A DNA stretch of 64,000 bases from Bacteroidota bacterium (GTDB lineage Bacteria > Bacteroidota > Bacteroidia > Bacteroidales > P3): assembly GCA_017860255.1 (NCBI GenBank), contig JAFNAR010000005.1, forward strand, positions 18,808-82,807, in the 5' to 3' direction. The notes under the pieces are model-generated. The model was not told where the DNA came from. It made no database searches and saw only the letters and a program-made list of their open reading frames with translations. Both the position numbers and the translations under genes were made by a program. Shown piece after piece: positions 18,056 to 26,466 of the stretch. Each line of letters begins with the position of its first letter. The stretch's first letter is position 1.

Positions 18056-18347
18056 TTTCTCTACTTATATCTGCATTATCCTTTTTTATTAATAGATATT
18101 TACGGATTCCTCTAATTCGTTTAGATTGAATATTGAGTTTTGCTAATTCCTTTCCAATTTTCATTGGTGTTAGGTCTTTATGACAATATCCAAATCTAAA
18201 TATTAACTCTTGTAATATGTCACTACTGGTGTAGTATTTGGCATTTTCTACTCTTAATAGTGCTATTTTGGTCGATGGTAGTTTAAAGTATTTTTCTATT
18301 AGTTCTCTAACAAAGTTGGGTTGAACAAATTTGCTGTTTTTTTCTTC
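18018..18347 (-). pseudogene. C-terminal fragment of a DUF3874/VirE-type mobile-element protein
   Basis: A 109-codon frame without an upstream start ends at TAA (18018-18020). The translation reads as real protein: ELIEKYFKLPSTKIALLRVE, YYTSSDILQELIFRYCHKD, LTPMKIGKELAKLNIQSKRI and RGIRKYLLIKKDN, ending in an acidic tail. The TSSDILQ ... MKIGKxLxxL ... RGxRxYLL pattern is the winged-helix end of primase/helicase-like proteins (DUF3874 or VirE type) common on Bacteroidota mobile elements. An in-frame stop at 18348-18350 sits where the structured repeat begins, so the front of the gene has been lost. Exact family assignment is uncertain. Confidence 0.55.
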
Positions 18348-18354
18348 TCAACTT

Positions 18355-18510
18355 TGTCTTGATACAAAGTTGCAAAAATCAAGACTGTTCACAAAAAGCT
18401 AAAAATTGCAGTCTTGAACTAAAAGTTTATAAACTCGCTTTGCTCAAACATATAAACTTTCTTCACGTTCAAAACTACAATTTTCTTTACGCTTTTTGCA
18501 AAAGGTCGGT
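18355..18510. repeat. ~155-bp hairpin-forming intergenic repeat, copy 1
   Basis: The copy starts with a small inverted repeat (CTTGAT ... ATCAAG). A long imperfect hairpin follows, with outer arms CAAAAAGC / GCTTTTTG, a middle pair TTGAAC / GTTCAA and inner arms AAAGTTTATA / TATAAACTTT, ending in AAAAGGTCGG. It truncates or abuts the mobile-gene fragment. Two further copies lie at 59.0 and 63.6 kb. Confidence 0.85.
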
Positions 18511-18701
18511 TAGTAATGTTGAGGCGTTTAGGTGTTGAGTTGTTTACTTCCCATTTAGGGGATTGAGGGGTGAATTTAGGAGTGAAAAGCTAAAAGTGAA
18601 AAAATAAAAGTGAAAAGTTTTTTCTTTTGTTGGTGTAATGTTTATGAAAAATTGGTGTCTATATAAACAAAATGATTTTAAAAATTTAAAGTATTTATTA
18701 T

Positions 18702-20933
18702 ATGAAAAAACTATTCATGTTCCTTGCTGGTTTGCTTGTGTTTGGCTCTTTGTTTGCTCAACAGAAATTTGAAGGTTCTGTTTATGATATTAAGACTAAG
18801 GAAAAACTTCCTTATGTGAATTTGATTTGGGAGGGTACTAAAAAGGGTACTTCTACCGATAGCTTGGGTAATTTCTCTTTACCTATTAATAATAAGACTA
18901 AAAAGCTTGTGGTTAGTTATATTGGTTACCATAATGACACTATTGAGGTGAATAAGCCTATGACTAATGTGAAGCTTTATTTGAAGGAAAACAACACCAT
19001 GCTTTCTCCAATTTCCATTACTGAAAGGAAACAGAGTTCATATTTATCGAAGATTAGTGTGGAACAAAAAGAGATTATCAGTTCCGAAGGGTTAAAGCAT
19101 TTGGCTTGTTGTAATTTAGGTGAGAGTTTTGAAAACACTGCAAGTGTGGATGTTGGTTACAGTGATGCTGTCAGTGGTTCCAAACAGATTCAGCTTTTGG
19201 GTTTGACTGGTGTTTATTCGCAGTTGTTGTTGGAGAATATGCCTTTCTTACGTGGTTTGTCTGCTCCTTTTGGTTTGGGCTATGTGCCTGGAAGCTGGAT
19301 GGAGAGCATTTCAATCAGTAAGGGTGTGGCTAATGTGTTGAATGGTTATGAAACTGTTACGGGTCAAATTAATCTGGAATATGACAAGCCAATGGAGGCT
19401 GATCCTTTCTTTTTGAATTTGTATATGAATTCGGAGTTGAAAGGGGAGTTGAATATGAAGTCTAACATTAAGGTTAATGACAGGTTGTATACTGGTTTAT
19501 TGTTACACTCGTCTTATAATTGGCAAGAGGTTGATCATTTGGGACATGATGGGTTTATGGATTATCCTAAGCAAATGCAGTTTAATGTTGCTAATCGTTG
19601 GCAGTATGAGGGTAAGGGCTTTCATTCTCACACTTTGGTTAACTATTTGCACGAAAGAAGAACGGGAGGTCAGTTGGGCTTTAATCACGATATGAGAGGG
19701 GATACTTCTTTATATGGTTTGGGTGGTGATGTTGACAGGTTGCATTTCTTCACTAAGAATGGTTGGGTTGTTGGTCATAGCGGTTCAATTGGTACTCAAA
19801 TTACTGGTACTTATTTCAAGAATAATCAGTTCTTTGGTCTTAACAACTATATGGGTGAACAGGGTGATTTGTATGGTAACTTCCTTTTTGCAAATGAAAC
19901 TCGTCATGGTCATCAATACACTGTTGGTGCTTCAATGCGTTACACTAACTTAAAAGAAGATTATGTGGCTAATGGAAATGGTACTTTCTTCAATTCAAGC
20001 AATTCAGCTTTCAAAGATGCTTTCTATAAGGAAGAGATTGTTCCTGGTGCTTTTGGTCAGTTTTCATTTATTTATGGTGATAAATTCACTGCCACAGCTG
20101 GTTTGCGTTACGACTACAATTCTCATTATCAAGAAAATTTAATAACTCCTCGTTTCCATTTCCGTTGGAAAATCAATAAGGATTTAATTCTTAGAGGTGC
20201 GGCAGGAAAGGGATACAGGAGTGCTAATATAATTGCTGATAATTTTGGTATATTGGCTTCTTCCCGTCAAATTATTATAAACGAGAATTTGAAAATGGAG
20301 GATGCTTTCAACGGTGGTTTGAATATTCATAAATCGTTTAAAACAAAAGACGAAAGAGAGTTCTCCGTTACTTTGGACTACTACTATACCAATTTCTTAA
20401 ATCAAGTGGTTATGGATTTGGATCAAGACCCAAGGAAGGCTATATTCTACAATCTTAATGGCAAGTCATACTCAAACAGCTTTCAATTGGATGTTTTGCT
20501 TGAACCAATAAAGAGCTTCACTATCACTTTGGCAGGAAGATACAACGATGTTAAAACAACTTATAATGGTGTGTTGATGGAAAAACCTTATGTCAGCAAG
20601 GTGAAGGGTTTGGTTGTGTTGTCTTACAAAACAAAATATGATAAATGGATTTTTGACCTTACAACTCAGTTTAACGGAAAACAAAGAATACCAAATAATA
20701 TTGGAGCTAAACAAGGATATGCTGACCCTTATATATTTATGTTAGGACAGGTAACACGCAAGTTTAAACATGTTGATGTTTATGTTGGATGTGAAAATAT
20801 AACCAACTACACACAAGAAACCCCAGTTATTGGAGCTGACAGACCATTCAGCAATAATTTTGACGCCTCAGTAGTTTACGCCCCAGTTATGGGAAGACTA
20901 TTCTACGCAGGGTTACGACTTACAATTAAATAG
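18702..20933 (+). CDS. TonB-dependent receptor, probably for metal or metal chelate
   Basis: The 743-residue outer-membrane protein has a signal peptide ending at LFAQ, then a CarboxypepD_reg-like domain (FEGSVYDIKTKEKLPYVNLIWEGTKKGTSTD..., about 22-100). It continues with a plug domain with LACCNLGESFENTASVDVGYSDAVSG and QIQLLGLTGVYSQLLLENMP, and a barrel ending in an aromatic-rich strand (GRLFYAGLRLTIK). The ACCNLGESFE plug form is one I associate with metal-type receptors of this phylum. The next gene encodes a small Cys/His-rich HMA protein, which supports uptake or handling of a soft metal such as copper. The substrate is inferred. Confidence 0.85.
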   Translation: MKKLFMFLAGLLVFGSLFAQQKFEGSVYDIKTKEKLPYVNLIWEGTKKGTSTDSLGNFSLPINNKTKKLVVSYIGYHNDTIEVNKPMTNVKLYLKENNTMLSPISITERKQSSYLSKISVEQKEIISSEGLKHLACCNLGESFENTASVDVGYSDAVSGSKQIQLLGLTGVYSQLLLENMPFLRGLSAPFGLGYVPGSWMESISISKGVANVLNGYETVTGQINLEYDKPMEADPFFLNLYMNSELKGELNMKSNIKVNDRLYTGLLLHSSYNWQEVDHLGHDGFMDYPKQMQFNVANRWQYEGKGFHSHTLVNYLHERRTGGQLGFNHDMRGDTSLYGLGGDVDRLHFFTKNGWVVGHSGSIGTQITGTYFKNNQFFGLNNYMGEQGDLYGNFLFANETRHGHQYTVGASMRYTNLKEDYVANGNGTFFNSSNSAFKDAFYKEEIVPGAFGQFSFIYGDKFTATAGLRYDYNSHYQENLITPRFHFRWKINKDLILRGAAGKGYRSANIIADNFGILASSRQIIINENLKMEDAFNGGLNIHKSFKTKDEREFSVTLDYYYTNFLNQVVMDLDQDPRKAIFYNLNGKSYSNSFQLDVLLEPIKSFTITLAGRYNDVKTTYNGVLMEKPYVSKVKGLVVLSYKTKYDKWIFDLTTQFNGKQRIPNNIGAKQGYADPYIFMLGQVTRKFKHVDVYVGCENITNYTQETPVIGADRPFSNNFDASVVYAPVMGRLFYAGLRLTIK

Positions 20934-20942
20934 ATATTTAGT

Positions 20943-21088
20943 CCACAAATTTCACAGATTGCACAAATAAACAAACTTGAAAATTATTATGTTAGCTATG
21001 AAACAATTTGTGAAAATTAAATGAAAGAAATAAAAAAAGGTAGAAAAGAGCGGAACGGAAATCAGTGTTAATCTGTGAAAATCTGTGG
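20943..21088. repeat. Imperfect inverted repeat between receptor and HMA genes
   Basis: CCACAAATTTCACAGATT (20943-20960) is the near reverse complement of 21070-21088 (AATCTGTGAAAATCTGTGG), with one indel and one mismatch. Similar sequence recurs in intergenic DNA of many bacteria in my memory. No function is assigned. Confidence 0.6.
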
Positions 21089-21119
21089 ATAAAAAGAGAA
21101 AAAATAAACAAAAAATAAA

Positions 21120-21512
21120 ATGAAAAAAACAATCTTTATTACAGTACTTATGCTTTTGGTGGCAAGTTTTGGATTTGCTCAAAAGGATAATGACAATAAA
21201 AAAATGGCTAAGGAAGAAACAGCCGTTATTACTTTAAATAAATTCTGTTGTGAGAGTTTGGTTCCTGTTATTGAAAAAACTCTGGCTTATGAAAAAGGAG
21301 TTAAGAGTTTTGAAGTATCGGTAGAGAATAAGAATGTTACTGTTGTTTATAAACCTAAATCAACTTCTGTTGAAAAGATAGCAAAAGCATTGGCTAAGGC
21401 TGGTGTGGAAGCAAATGGTGTTGCAGCAGATGCAAGAGCTATTGAGAAATTACCTTCTTGTTGCAAAAACACTGCTAAGGGATTGGGTTCAGGTTGTGGA
21501 CACGAACATTAA
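21120..21512 (+). CDS. Secreted heavy-metal-associated (HMA-fold) protein with Cys/His-rich tail
   Basis: The 130-residue protein has a signal peptide ending at GFAQ and one ferredoxin-like HMA domain (about 33-100; FEVSVENKNVTVVYKP is the central strand pair). The usual CxxC metal loop is replaced by adjacent Cys43-Cys44 (NKFCCESLV). A second cluster lies at the C-terminus: Cys114-Cys115, Cys126, His128 and His130. I infer periplasmic binding of a thiophilic metal and a partnership with the TonB receptor upstream. Its stop overlaps the convergent TPR gene by 4 bp. Confidence 0.75.
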   Translation: MKKTIFITVLMLLVASFGFAQKDNDNKKMAKEETAVITLNKFCCESLVPVIEKTLAYEKGVKSFEVSVENKNVTVVYKPKSTSVEKIAKALAKAGVEANGVAADARAIEKLPSCCKNTAKGLGSGCGHEH

Positions 21513-22966
21513 TTTATTTTAAAAGGTTCCTCAGGGGTTTCTTCTGGGTTTTCTTCTGGGTTTTCTTCTGGCAGGGGTTCTTCAACTTCTTCCTGTGGCT
21601 CAGGTTCAATCTTCTGACAAGTTTTATTAAATAATTCAGTTGCCTTTGGATGTTGCATTCCGGAGGCAATTTCTAATTCTGAGCAAATCTTATCTTCAAT
21701 CTTTAATCGTGGGTTTTTGGCTTTCTCGTCAATGTAGATTAATGCCAAAAGATAGTGTGCATCGGGGTTTTGATAGTTAAGCTCTATGGTTGTTAAAAGA
21801 TCTTGTTTGGCTTTTAAAATGTTTTTCTTTTCCAAATATAGCTTTCCTCTGTTGTAGTAGGCATCGGCATGTTTCTTGTCCAGTTGAATGGCTTTTGTGA
21901 AAAACTCTTCTGCTTTGGTACTTTGTCCTGTTTTGATTAGGGCTATACCTATATTATTATGTGTGAATGGGTGGTTGGGGTTGTAGGTTAGTGTCTTGTA
22001 GAAGTCTAATAGTGATGAGGCATAATCGCCCAAATTGATATAAACTATTCCTCTATAATTGTAGGCTGATGAAAAGGTATCGCTAATACTTATGGCTCTG
22101 TTAAGGTCCGATAATGCTCCATTATAATCGGCTAAGTAGTTTTTTGCAATTGCTCTTAAATAGAATATTTCTGCATTTTGAGGTTCTCGTTTCAATATTA
22201 TATCATAATCCTCAATGGCTCCCTTAAAGTCGTTTATAAATCCTTTGGCAATGGCTCTTTGTTTGTAGGTTGTGGTGGAGGTTTCGTTGTTAAGGATGGC
22301 TGAATTGAAGCTTGCAAGGGCTGTCAGGTATTCTTTTCTTCTCAGTTTCAACTCTCCCATAAGATAGTAGAGCATTCCGTTGGTCTGGTCATTATCCAGT
22401 GCTGTTGTTATGTCGGTGTAGGAATCGTTGTAGTTTTTAAAGGTGTAGTTTATCATTGACTTAATGGCATAGAGCGATTTGGGATAGTCTTCACCTGTCA
22501 TTGTGTTGTCAATGGTTTCAATAATGCATTTATAATCTCTTTCGTTAATCAGTTCAAGTGATAGAAAAAATTCTCTATTGTCTTCATTGTAGGACGTAAC
22601 TAAGGAATTGATTGCATTGGAGGATGATTCAATATTAAGGTAGTAAAGCGAAACAAGAGGGGAGATATCCATAAGATTTTCATCACTCATCATCACTTCT
22701 TCAATATCGGAGTATGCTTTTTTGGTTTGACGGAGTTTGTAGTTGGCAATGGCTCTTGTTTTAAGGATTTTATTTGAAACATATCCTTCCTTAATGGCTT
22801 TGTCTGATATTGTAACTGCTTTCTTGTAGTTGGCTGAGTCTAATTCTTTTTTAGCAATAAAATTGTAGTAGGAAAGGGAGTCATCTTCCTGAATGTTTTG
22901 TGAAAACACAATTATTGGAAAGGTGATAAGAAAAAGTAGAGAATAAATATGTTTACTAACGTTCAT
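21509..22966 (-). CDS. Exported tetratricopeptide repeat protein
   Basis: The ATG at 22966 gives a 485-residue protein with a clean signal peptide (MNVSKHIYSLLFLITFPIIVFSQ). A TTG four codons upstream is a poorer choice. At least eight TPR units follow, for example AIEDYDIILKREPQNAEIFYLRAIAKNYLADYNGALSDLNRAI, split as AIEDYDIILK and YNGALSDLNRAI. The C-terminus is a Pro/Glu repeat tail (PEENPEENPEETPEE). TPR proteins scaffold complexes in the periplasm; the partner here is unknown. Confidence 0.8.
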   Translation of the reverse strand: MNVSKHIYSLLFLITFPIIVFSQNIQEDDSLSYYNFIAKKELDSANYKKAVTISDKAIKEGYVSNKILKTRAIANYKLRQTKKAYSDIEEVMMSDENLMDISPLVSLYYLNIESSSNAINSLVTSYNEDNREFFLSLELINERDYKCIIETIDNTMTGEDYPKSLYAIKSMINYTFKNYNDSYTDITTALDNDQTNGMLYYLMGELKLRRKEYLTALASFNSAILNNETSTTTYKQRAIAKGFINDFKGAIEDYDIILKREPQNAEIFYLRAIAKNYLADYNGALSDLNRAISISDTFSSAYNYRGIVYINLGDYASSLLDFYKTLTYNPNHPFTHNNIGIALIKTGQSTKAEEFFTKAIQLDKKHADAYYNRGKLYLEKKNILKAKQDLLTTIELNYQNPDAHYLLALIYIDEKAKNPRLKIEDKICSELEIASGMQHPKATELFNKTCQKIEPEPQEEVEEPLPEENPEENPEETPEEPFKIN

Positions 22967-23008
22967 AATTCTTAGCAATTTTCTATTTGCTTATTTATAA
23001 CGATGTGG

Positions 23009-23623
23009 TTAGTATTCTAATTGTCCCAATCCCTCTCTTATGATTTCAATCTCTTCGTCAATTAAACTTACAACAGTGGATTGTTGCTTTGAACACATAC
23101 CATCATCGATAATTAAATCAACTCTTTCGCCATACATGTCAACAAAATAATCAGGATTGGTGAAACATTCGTCCTCAACACAAACATTAGGCAATGAGGT
23201 TGTGATAAGAGGATAACCCAATTGCTCAACAATTTTAAGTACTATTTCAGAATCAGGAATTCTTATACCTATTGTTTTCTTTTTTGTTTGAAGTATTTTA
23301 GGTATTTTGGTAGAGGCTTGAAAAACAAAGGTGAATGCACCAGGGGTGTTGTTTTTAAGCAGTTTGAACAGGTTGTTGGAGATGGGTTTTATAAACTCTG
23401 AGGCTTGTGAAATGGAACTGCAAACAATGGAGAAATTGCTCTTTTCAAACTTTTTCCCTTTTAAGCTTGCCAACCTTTCAGAAGGTTTCATCATTCCTAA
23501 CTTACAAGCAAATGCATAAAGAGTATCGGTAGGGTATATGATTATACCCCCTCTTTCCAAACAATCGCAAATTTCTTCAATTTGACTTTGCTCAATGCCT
23601 TGTGAATGTATTTTTAGGATCAT
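23009..23623 (-). CDS. tsaC: L-threonylcarbamoyladenylate synthase (Sua5/YrdC/TsaC family)
   Basis: This enzyme makes threonylcarbamoyl-AMP from threonine, bicarbonate and ATP for t6A37 in ANN-decoding tRNAs. The 204-residue protein shows GGIIIYPTDTLYAFAC (29-44), KGKKFEKSNFSIV (the KRxxxxP-type loop in modified form), NTPGAFTFVF and IGIRIPDSEIVLKI with PLITTSLPN. It lies 23 bp downstream of tRNA-Leu on the same strand and divergent from tsaB, another member of the t6A pathway, so the two t6A genes share one intergenic region with the tRNA. Confidence 0.88.
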   Translation of the reverse strand: MILKIHSQGIEQSQIEEICDCLERGGIIIYPTDTLYAFACKLGMMKPSERLASLKGKKFEKSNFSIVCSSISQASEFIKPISNNLFKLLKNNTPGAFTFVFQASTKIPKILQTKKKTIGIRIPDSEIVLKIVEQLGYPLITTSLPNVCVEDECFTNPDYFVDMYGERVDLIIDDGMCSKQQSTVVSLIDEEIEIIREGLGQLEY

Positions 23624-23646
23624 AAAAGTTAATTAAAAAGTGATAG

Positions 23647-23731
23647 TGCGCCTGACAAGATTTGAACTTGCACGTCGTAACCGACACCACCCCCTCAAAG
23701 TGGCGTGTCTACCAAATTTCACCACAGACGC
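23647..23731 (-). tRNA. tRNA-Leu (anticodon GAG)
   Basis: The 85-nt minus-strand sequence folds as a class II tRNA. The acceptor stem is GCGTCTG / CAGGCGC with one G:T pair, and the anticodon stem CCACT / GGTGG has loop TTGAGGG, giving GAG for Leu CTC/CTT codons. There is a long variable arm (TGTCG GTTA CGACG) and a T arm with TTCAAAT. The discriminator base is A, and CCA is not encoded. Confidence 0.95.
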
Positions 23732-23743
23732 ATAATTGATGTG

Positions 23744-23751
23744 CAAAGATA
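23744..23751 (-). promoter_or_regulatory. -7 promoter element TATCTTTG for tRNA-Leu and tsaC
   Basis: On the minus strand TATCTTTG ends 13 bp before the tRNA 5' end. No other promoter was seen before tsaC, so tRNA and tsaC may be one transcript. Confidence 0.65.
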
Positions 23752-23814
23752 CATTTTTTAAGTGAAAAACGAAAAATCAAACTGAAAGAAGTTTTGAGAT
23801 TAGCATTTTTTTTG

Positions 23815-23822
23815 TACTTTTG
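23815..23822 (+). promoter_or_regulatory. -7 promoter element TACTTTTG for tsaB
   Basis: TACTTTTG matches TAnnTTTG and sits 58 bp before the tsaB ATG at 23881. It falls inside a longer open frame starting at TTG 23794, which argues against that earlier start. Confidence 0.65.
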
Positions 23823-23880
23823 CTCTGAATATGGTTTTTGCTATATAAATACTTTTAGTTTTTTACTTTTCACTGAAAAA

Positions 23881-24567
23881 ATGATTTTACTTTTAGAAAC
23901 TTCAACTGAAATTTGTTCTGTGGCTTTGGCTAATGGTGAGGATATTGTGGCCAGTAGAATGATTTCCATTCCTAATTCTCATTCTCAAAAGCTTTCTTTA
24001 TTGATTCAAGAGGTTATGGATGAAGCTGGTGCTAAATACTCTGAGCTTTCTGCTGTGGCTGTTAGCAAAGGTCCTGGCTCTTATACTGGTCTTAGGATTG
24101 GTGTTTCTACTGCCAAAGGGTTTGCTTATGGTTTGGATATTCCTCTTATTAGCATTGAAACTCTTAGGATTTTGGAGAAGGGTGCAAAGAGAAAATGTGC
24201 TGAAAGTGGAGTAGTTGCAATGATTGATGCAAGAAGGATGGAGGTGTATTGTGAGATTTACGATGCTAAGGGAAATGTTATTAAACCTTTAAGTGCTGAT
24301 GTTATTGAAGAGGGTATTTATGATGAATATTTAAACGCTGGCACGGATTTTGTTTTTGTTGGTAATGGAGCTAAGAAATCTATGCCATTTTTTGCTGACA
24401 AACCAAATTGCAGATTTGAAGAAGATATTGTTTTAAATGCTGAGTTAATGGCAGAAATGGCATTGGAGAAGTTAGAGAAAAAAGATTTTGAAGATATAGC
24501 ATATTTTGAACCATACTATTTAAAAGACTTTGTAGCAATAGAATCAAAAGTAAAAGGATTGAGATAA
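23881..24567 (+). CDS. tsaB: tRNA threonylcarbamoyladenosine biosynthesis protein TsaB
   Basis: TsaB is the non-catalytic partner of TsaD in the complex that transfers the threonylcarbamoyl group to A37. From the ATG at 23881 the protein has 228 residues and begins MILLLETSTEICSVALA, the ASKHA-fold start of the family. SHSQKLSLLIQEV and VSKGPGSYTGLRIGVSTAKG (seen as GPGSYTGLRIG) follow. trmB starts 2 bp after its stop, so they form an operon. Confidence 0.9.
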   Translation: MILLLETSTEICSVALANGEDIVASRMISIPNSHSQKLSLLIQEVMDEAGAKYSELSAVAVSKGPGSYTGLRIGVSTAKGFAYGLDIPLISIETLRILEKGAKRKCAESGVVAMIDARRMEVYCEIYDAKGNVIKPLSADVIEEGIYDEYLNAGTDFVFVGNGAKKSMPFFADKPNCRFEEDIVLNAELMAEMALEKLEKKDFEDIAYFEPYYLKDFVAIESKVKGLR

Positions 24568-24569
24568 AA

Positions 24570-25229
24570 ATGGGAAAGGATAAATTAAGACGATTTGCTG
24601 AGAATGAAACATTCGCTAATATGTTTCAAATGAAATATGAAGACGTTAAGGATGGTTTTTATTTAAAAGGTAAATGGAGAGAAGAGTTTTTTAAGAACGA
24701 TAAACCTTTGGTTTTGGAGCTTGGCTGTGGAAAGGGTGAATATACTGTTGGACTGGCTAAGCAATACCCGAACAAGAATTTTATTGGAATTGATATTAAG
24801 GGTGCAAGAATGTGGAGGGGATGCAAAACTTCGGTTGATGAGAAAATTAATAATGTTGCTTTTGTTAGAACTCATGTTCAGCTTTTGAACTTCTATTTTG
24901 GAGAAAAGGAAGTGTCTGAAATTTGGATAACTTTTCCTGACCCTCAATTAAAGAAACCTAACAAAAGACTTACCTCACCACGATTTCTGGACACCTATGC
25001 AAAGATTTTGAGAGATGATGCTGTTATTCATTTGAAAACTGACTCACAGGAGCTTTATGACTACACTCTTAATGAGGTTTTAATTCCTCAAAAAAGAAAG
25101 GTTTTGATTTCAACCGATAATCTTTATGAGTCAAATGTTATTGAAGATGTTATATCAATTAGAACATTTTACGAAAACATTTATCTTAGTCAAGGTAAGC
25201 CAATAACTTATCTTAAATTTCAATTATAG
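24570..25229 (+). CDS. trmB: tRNA (guanine-N7-)-methyltransferase
   Basis: TrmB methylates G46 of tRNA variable loops using S-adenosylmethionine. The 219-residue protein has the SAM motif VLELGCGKGEYT (48-59), NFIGIDIKGARMWRG (74-88), the signature ITFPDPQLKKPNKRLTSPRFL (seen as TFPDPQLKKPN and RLTSPRFL), and HLKTDSQELYDYT near the substrate site. Translational coupling with tsaB is likely because of the 2-bp gap. Confidence 0.93.
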   Translation: MGKDKLRRFAENETFANMFQMKYEDVKDGFYLKGKWREEFFKNDKPLVLELGCGKGEYTVGLAKQYPNKNFIGIDIKGARMWRGCKTSVDEKINNVAFVRTHVQLLNFYFGEKEVSEIWITFPDPQLKKPNKRLTSPRFLDTYAKILRDDAVIHLKTDSQELYDYTLNEVLIPQKRKVLISTDNLYESNVIEDVISIRTFYENIYLSQGKPITYLKFQL

Positions 25230-25355
25230 TGATTGGAAAGTAACAAAATTAATATTAATACGTTAAAAAAGAAATAGAAAATCTCGGAAGTAGAGATTCA
25301 CATTTATAGTGATTTAATACCTTTTATAGAAAATAAACAACAAAAAAATAAGAAT

Positions 25356-26390
25356 ATGAAAAGATTAGTTTTAGCTTTATTGCTATCAATTGTTTGCTTT
25401 GCAGCAAATGCACAAACGCCAGAAGAGGCAGAAAAGATTAATAAATGGATTGACACTTATCAACAACTTAATGATGCTAAGGATTGGCAAGGTATGGTTT
25501 CAAAAGCCGGTATTTGTAAACAAGAAATTCCTACTTGGAATCATGTTTATTATTATTCTGGAATTGCATACTACAATTTAAAAGATTATGATAATGCAAT
25601 TATGAATCTTTCTATCTTTATTGATAAAGATCAATCAGAAGCAGGTGCATATTTGCTTAGAGGTCACTCTTTTTCAGAAAAGAAAGATGCAACAAAAGCA
25701 ATTGCTGACTATGATGTATATTTAGGAAAAAATCCTAATGATATTCCAACAATGTTGGCAAAAGCTAATGCTTATTTGAAAGTTAATGATTTGAATGGTT
25801 ATTCAAAAGAATTGGGAGTTGTTTTGGCAAAAGATCCAAATAACGCTAAGCTTTTAGAAAATAGAGCAAGTGCTTATGCAAAATTAAACAATTGGCAAGC
25901 TGCTATTGAAGATTATAATAAACTTATTGCACTTAATCCAAACAATGATGACTACTACAATAATCGTGCTTATGCAAATTATGTTATTAAAACTCCTGAA
26001 AGCTACAAGGCTGCAATTGCAGACTACAATAAAGTAATTGAACTTGGTAAAGGAGATGTTACTGTTTACACTGCTTTAACTGCTTTAAATAGCGCTTTGA
26101 AAGATTATAAGGCAGAAGTTGGTGCATGGGATAAATTGGTTGAATTGCAACCTGCTAATATTGATAATGTATATCGTAGAGGTGCTGCAAAATATAATTC
26201 AGGTGATTTTAAAGGTGCAATTGCTGACTTTGATAAAGTTATTCAAAAAGACCCTAAACATATAAACGCTTTAAAACGTAGAGCAACTGCTAAAACTAAA
26301 CTTGGTGATAAAGTAGGAGCACAAGCTGATGGAAAACTAATTAGAGAATTGGAAGGAAAACCAGCACCAGCAGCACCAGTTAAGAAGTAA
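25356..26390 (+). CDS. Exported TPR protein
   Basis: The 344-residue protein has a signal peptide ending ANAQ and about eight TPR units; clear ones are YYSGIAYYNLKDYDNAIMNL, NRASAYAKLNNWQAAIEDY and VYRRGAAKYNSGDFKGAIAD. The C-terminus is Ala/Pro-rich (GKPAPAAPVKK). It is probably periplasmic or outer-membrane associated. No catalytic domain is present and its partner is unknown. A terminator follows. Confidence 0.8.
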   Translation: MKRLVLALLLSIVCFAANAQTPEEAEKINKWIDTYQQLNDAKDWQGMVSKAGICKQEIPTWNHVYYYSGIAYYNLKDYDNAIMNLSIFIDKDQSEAGAYLLRGHSFSEKKDATKAIADYDVYLGKNPNDIPTMLAKANAYLKVNDLNGYSKELGVVLAKDPNNAKLLENRASAYAKLNNWQAAIEDYNKLIALNPNNDDYYNNRAYANYVIKTPESYKAAIADYNKVIELGKGDVTVYTALTALNSALKDYKAEVGAWDKLVELQPANIDNVYRRGAAKYNSGDFKGAIADFDKVIQKDPKHINALKRRATAKTKLGDKVGAQADGKLIRELEGKPAPAAPVKK

Positions 26391-26413
26391 TTATTTAATA
26401 ATTATCCATAAAG

Positions 26414-26452
26414 GAAAGTGTAATAGACCAAATGGTTTGTTGCACTTTTTTT
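26414..26452 (+). terminator. Intrinsic terminator
   Basis: AAAGTG and CACTTT form the base of a hairpin with an inner pairing around ACCA/TGGT, followed by a run of seven or more T. It ends the TPR gene and lies between convergent genes. Confidence 0.75.
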
Positions 26453-26466
26453 ATTCCCCCAAAAGT

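Noticed and set aside
17882..18115. Plus-strand open frame as a gene
   Set aside because: It is Phe/Leu/His-rich low-complexity translation of CTCCCTCAC iterons and AT-rich DNA, and it overlaps the better-supported minus-strand DUF3874-like fragment.
23647..23731. tRNA-Leu as the attachment site of the defence island
   Set aside because: No duplicated tRNA 3' end was seen near the island, which lies 6 kb away with ordinary genes between, and no integrase is present.
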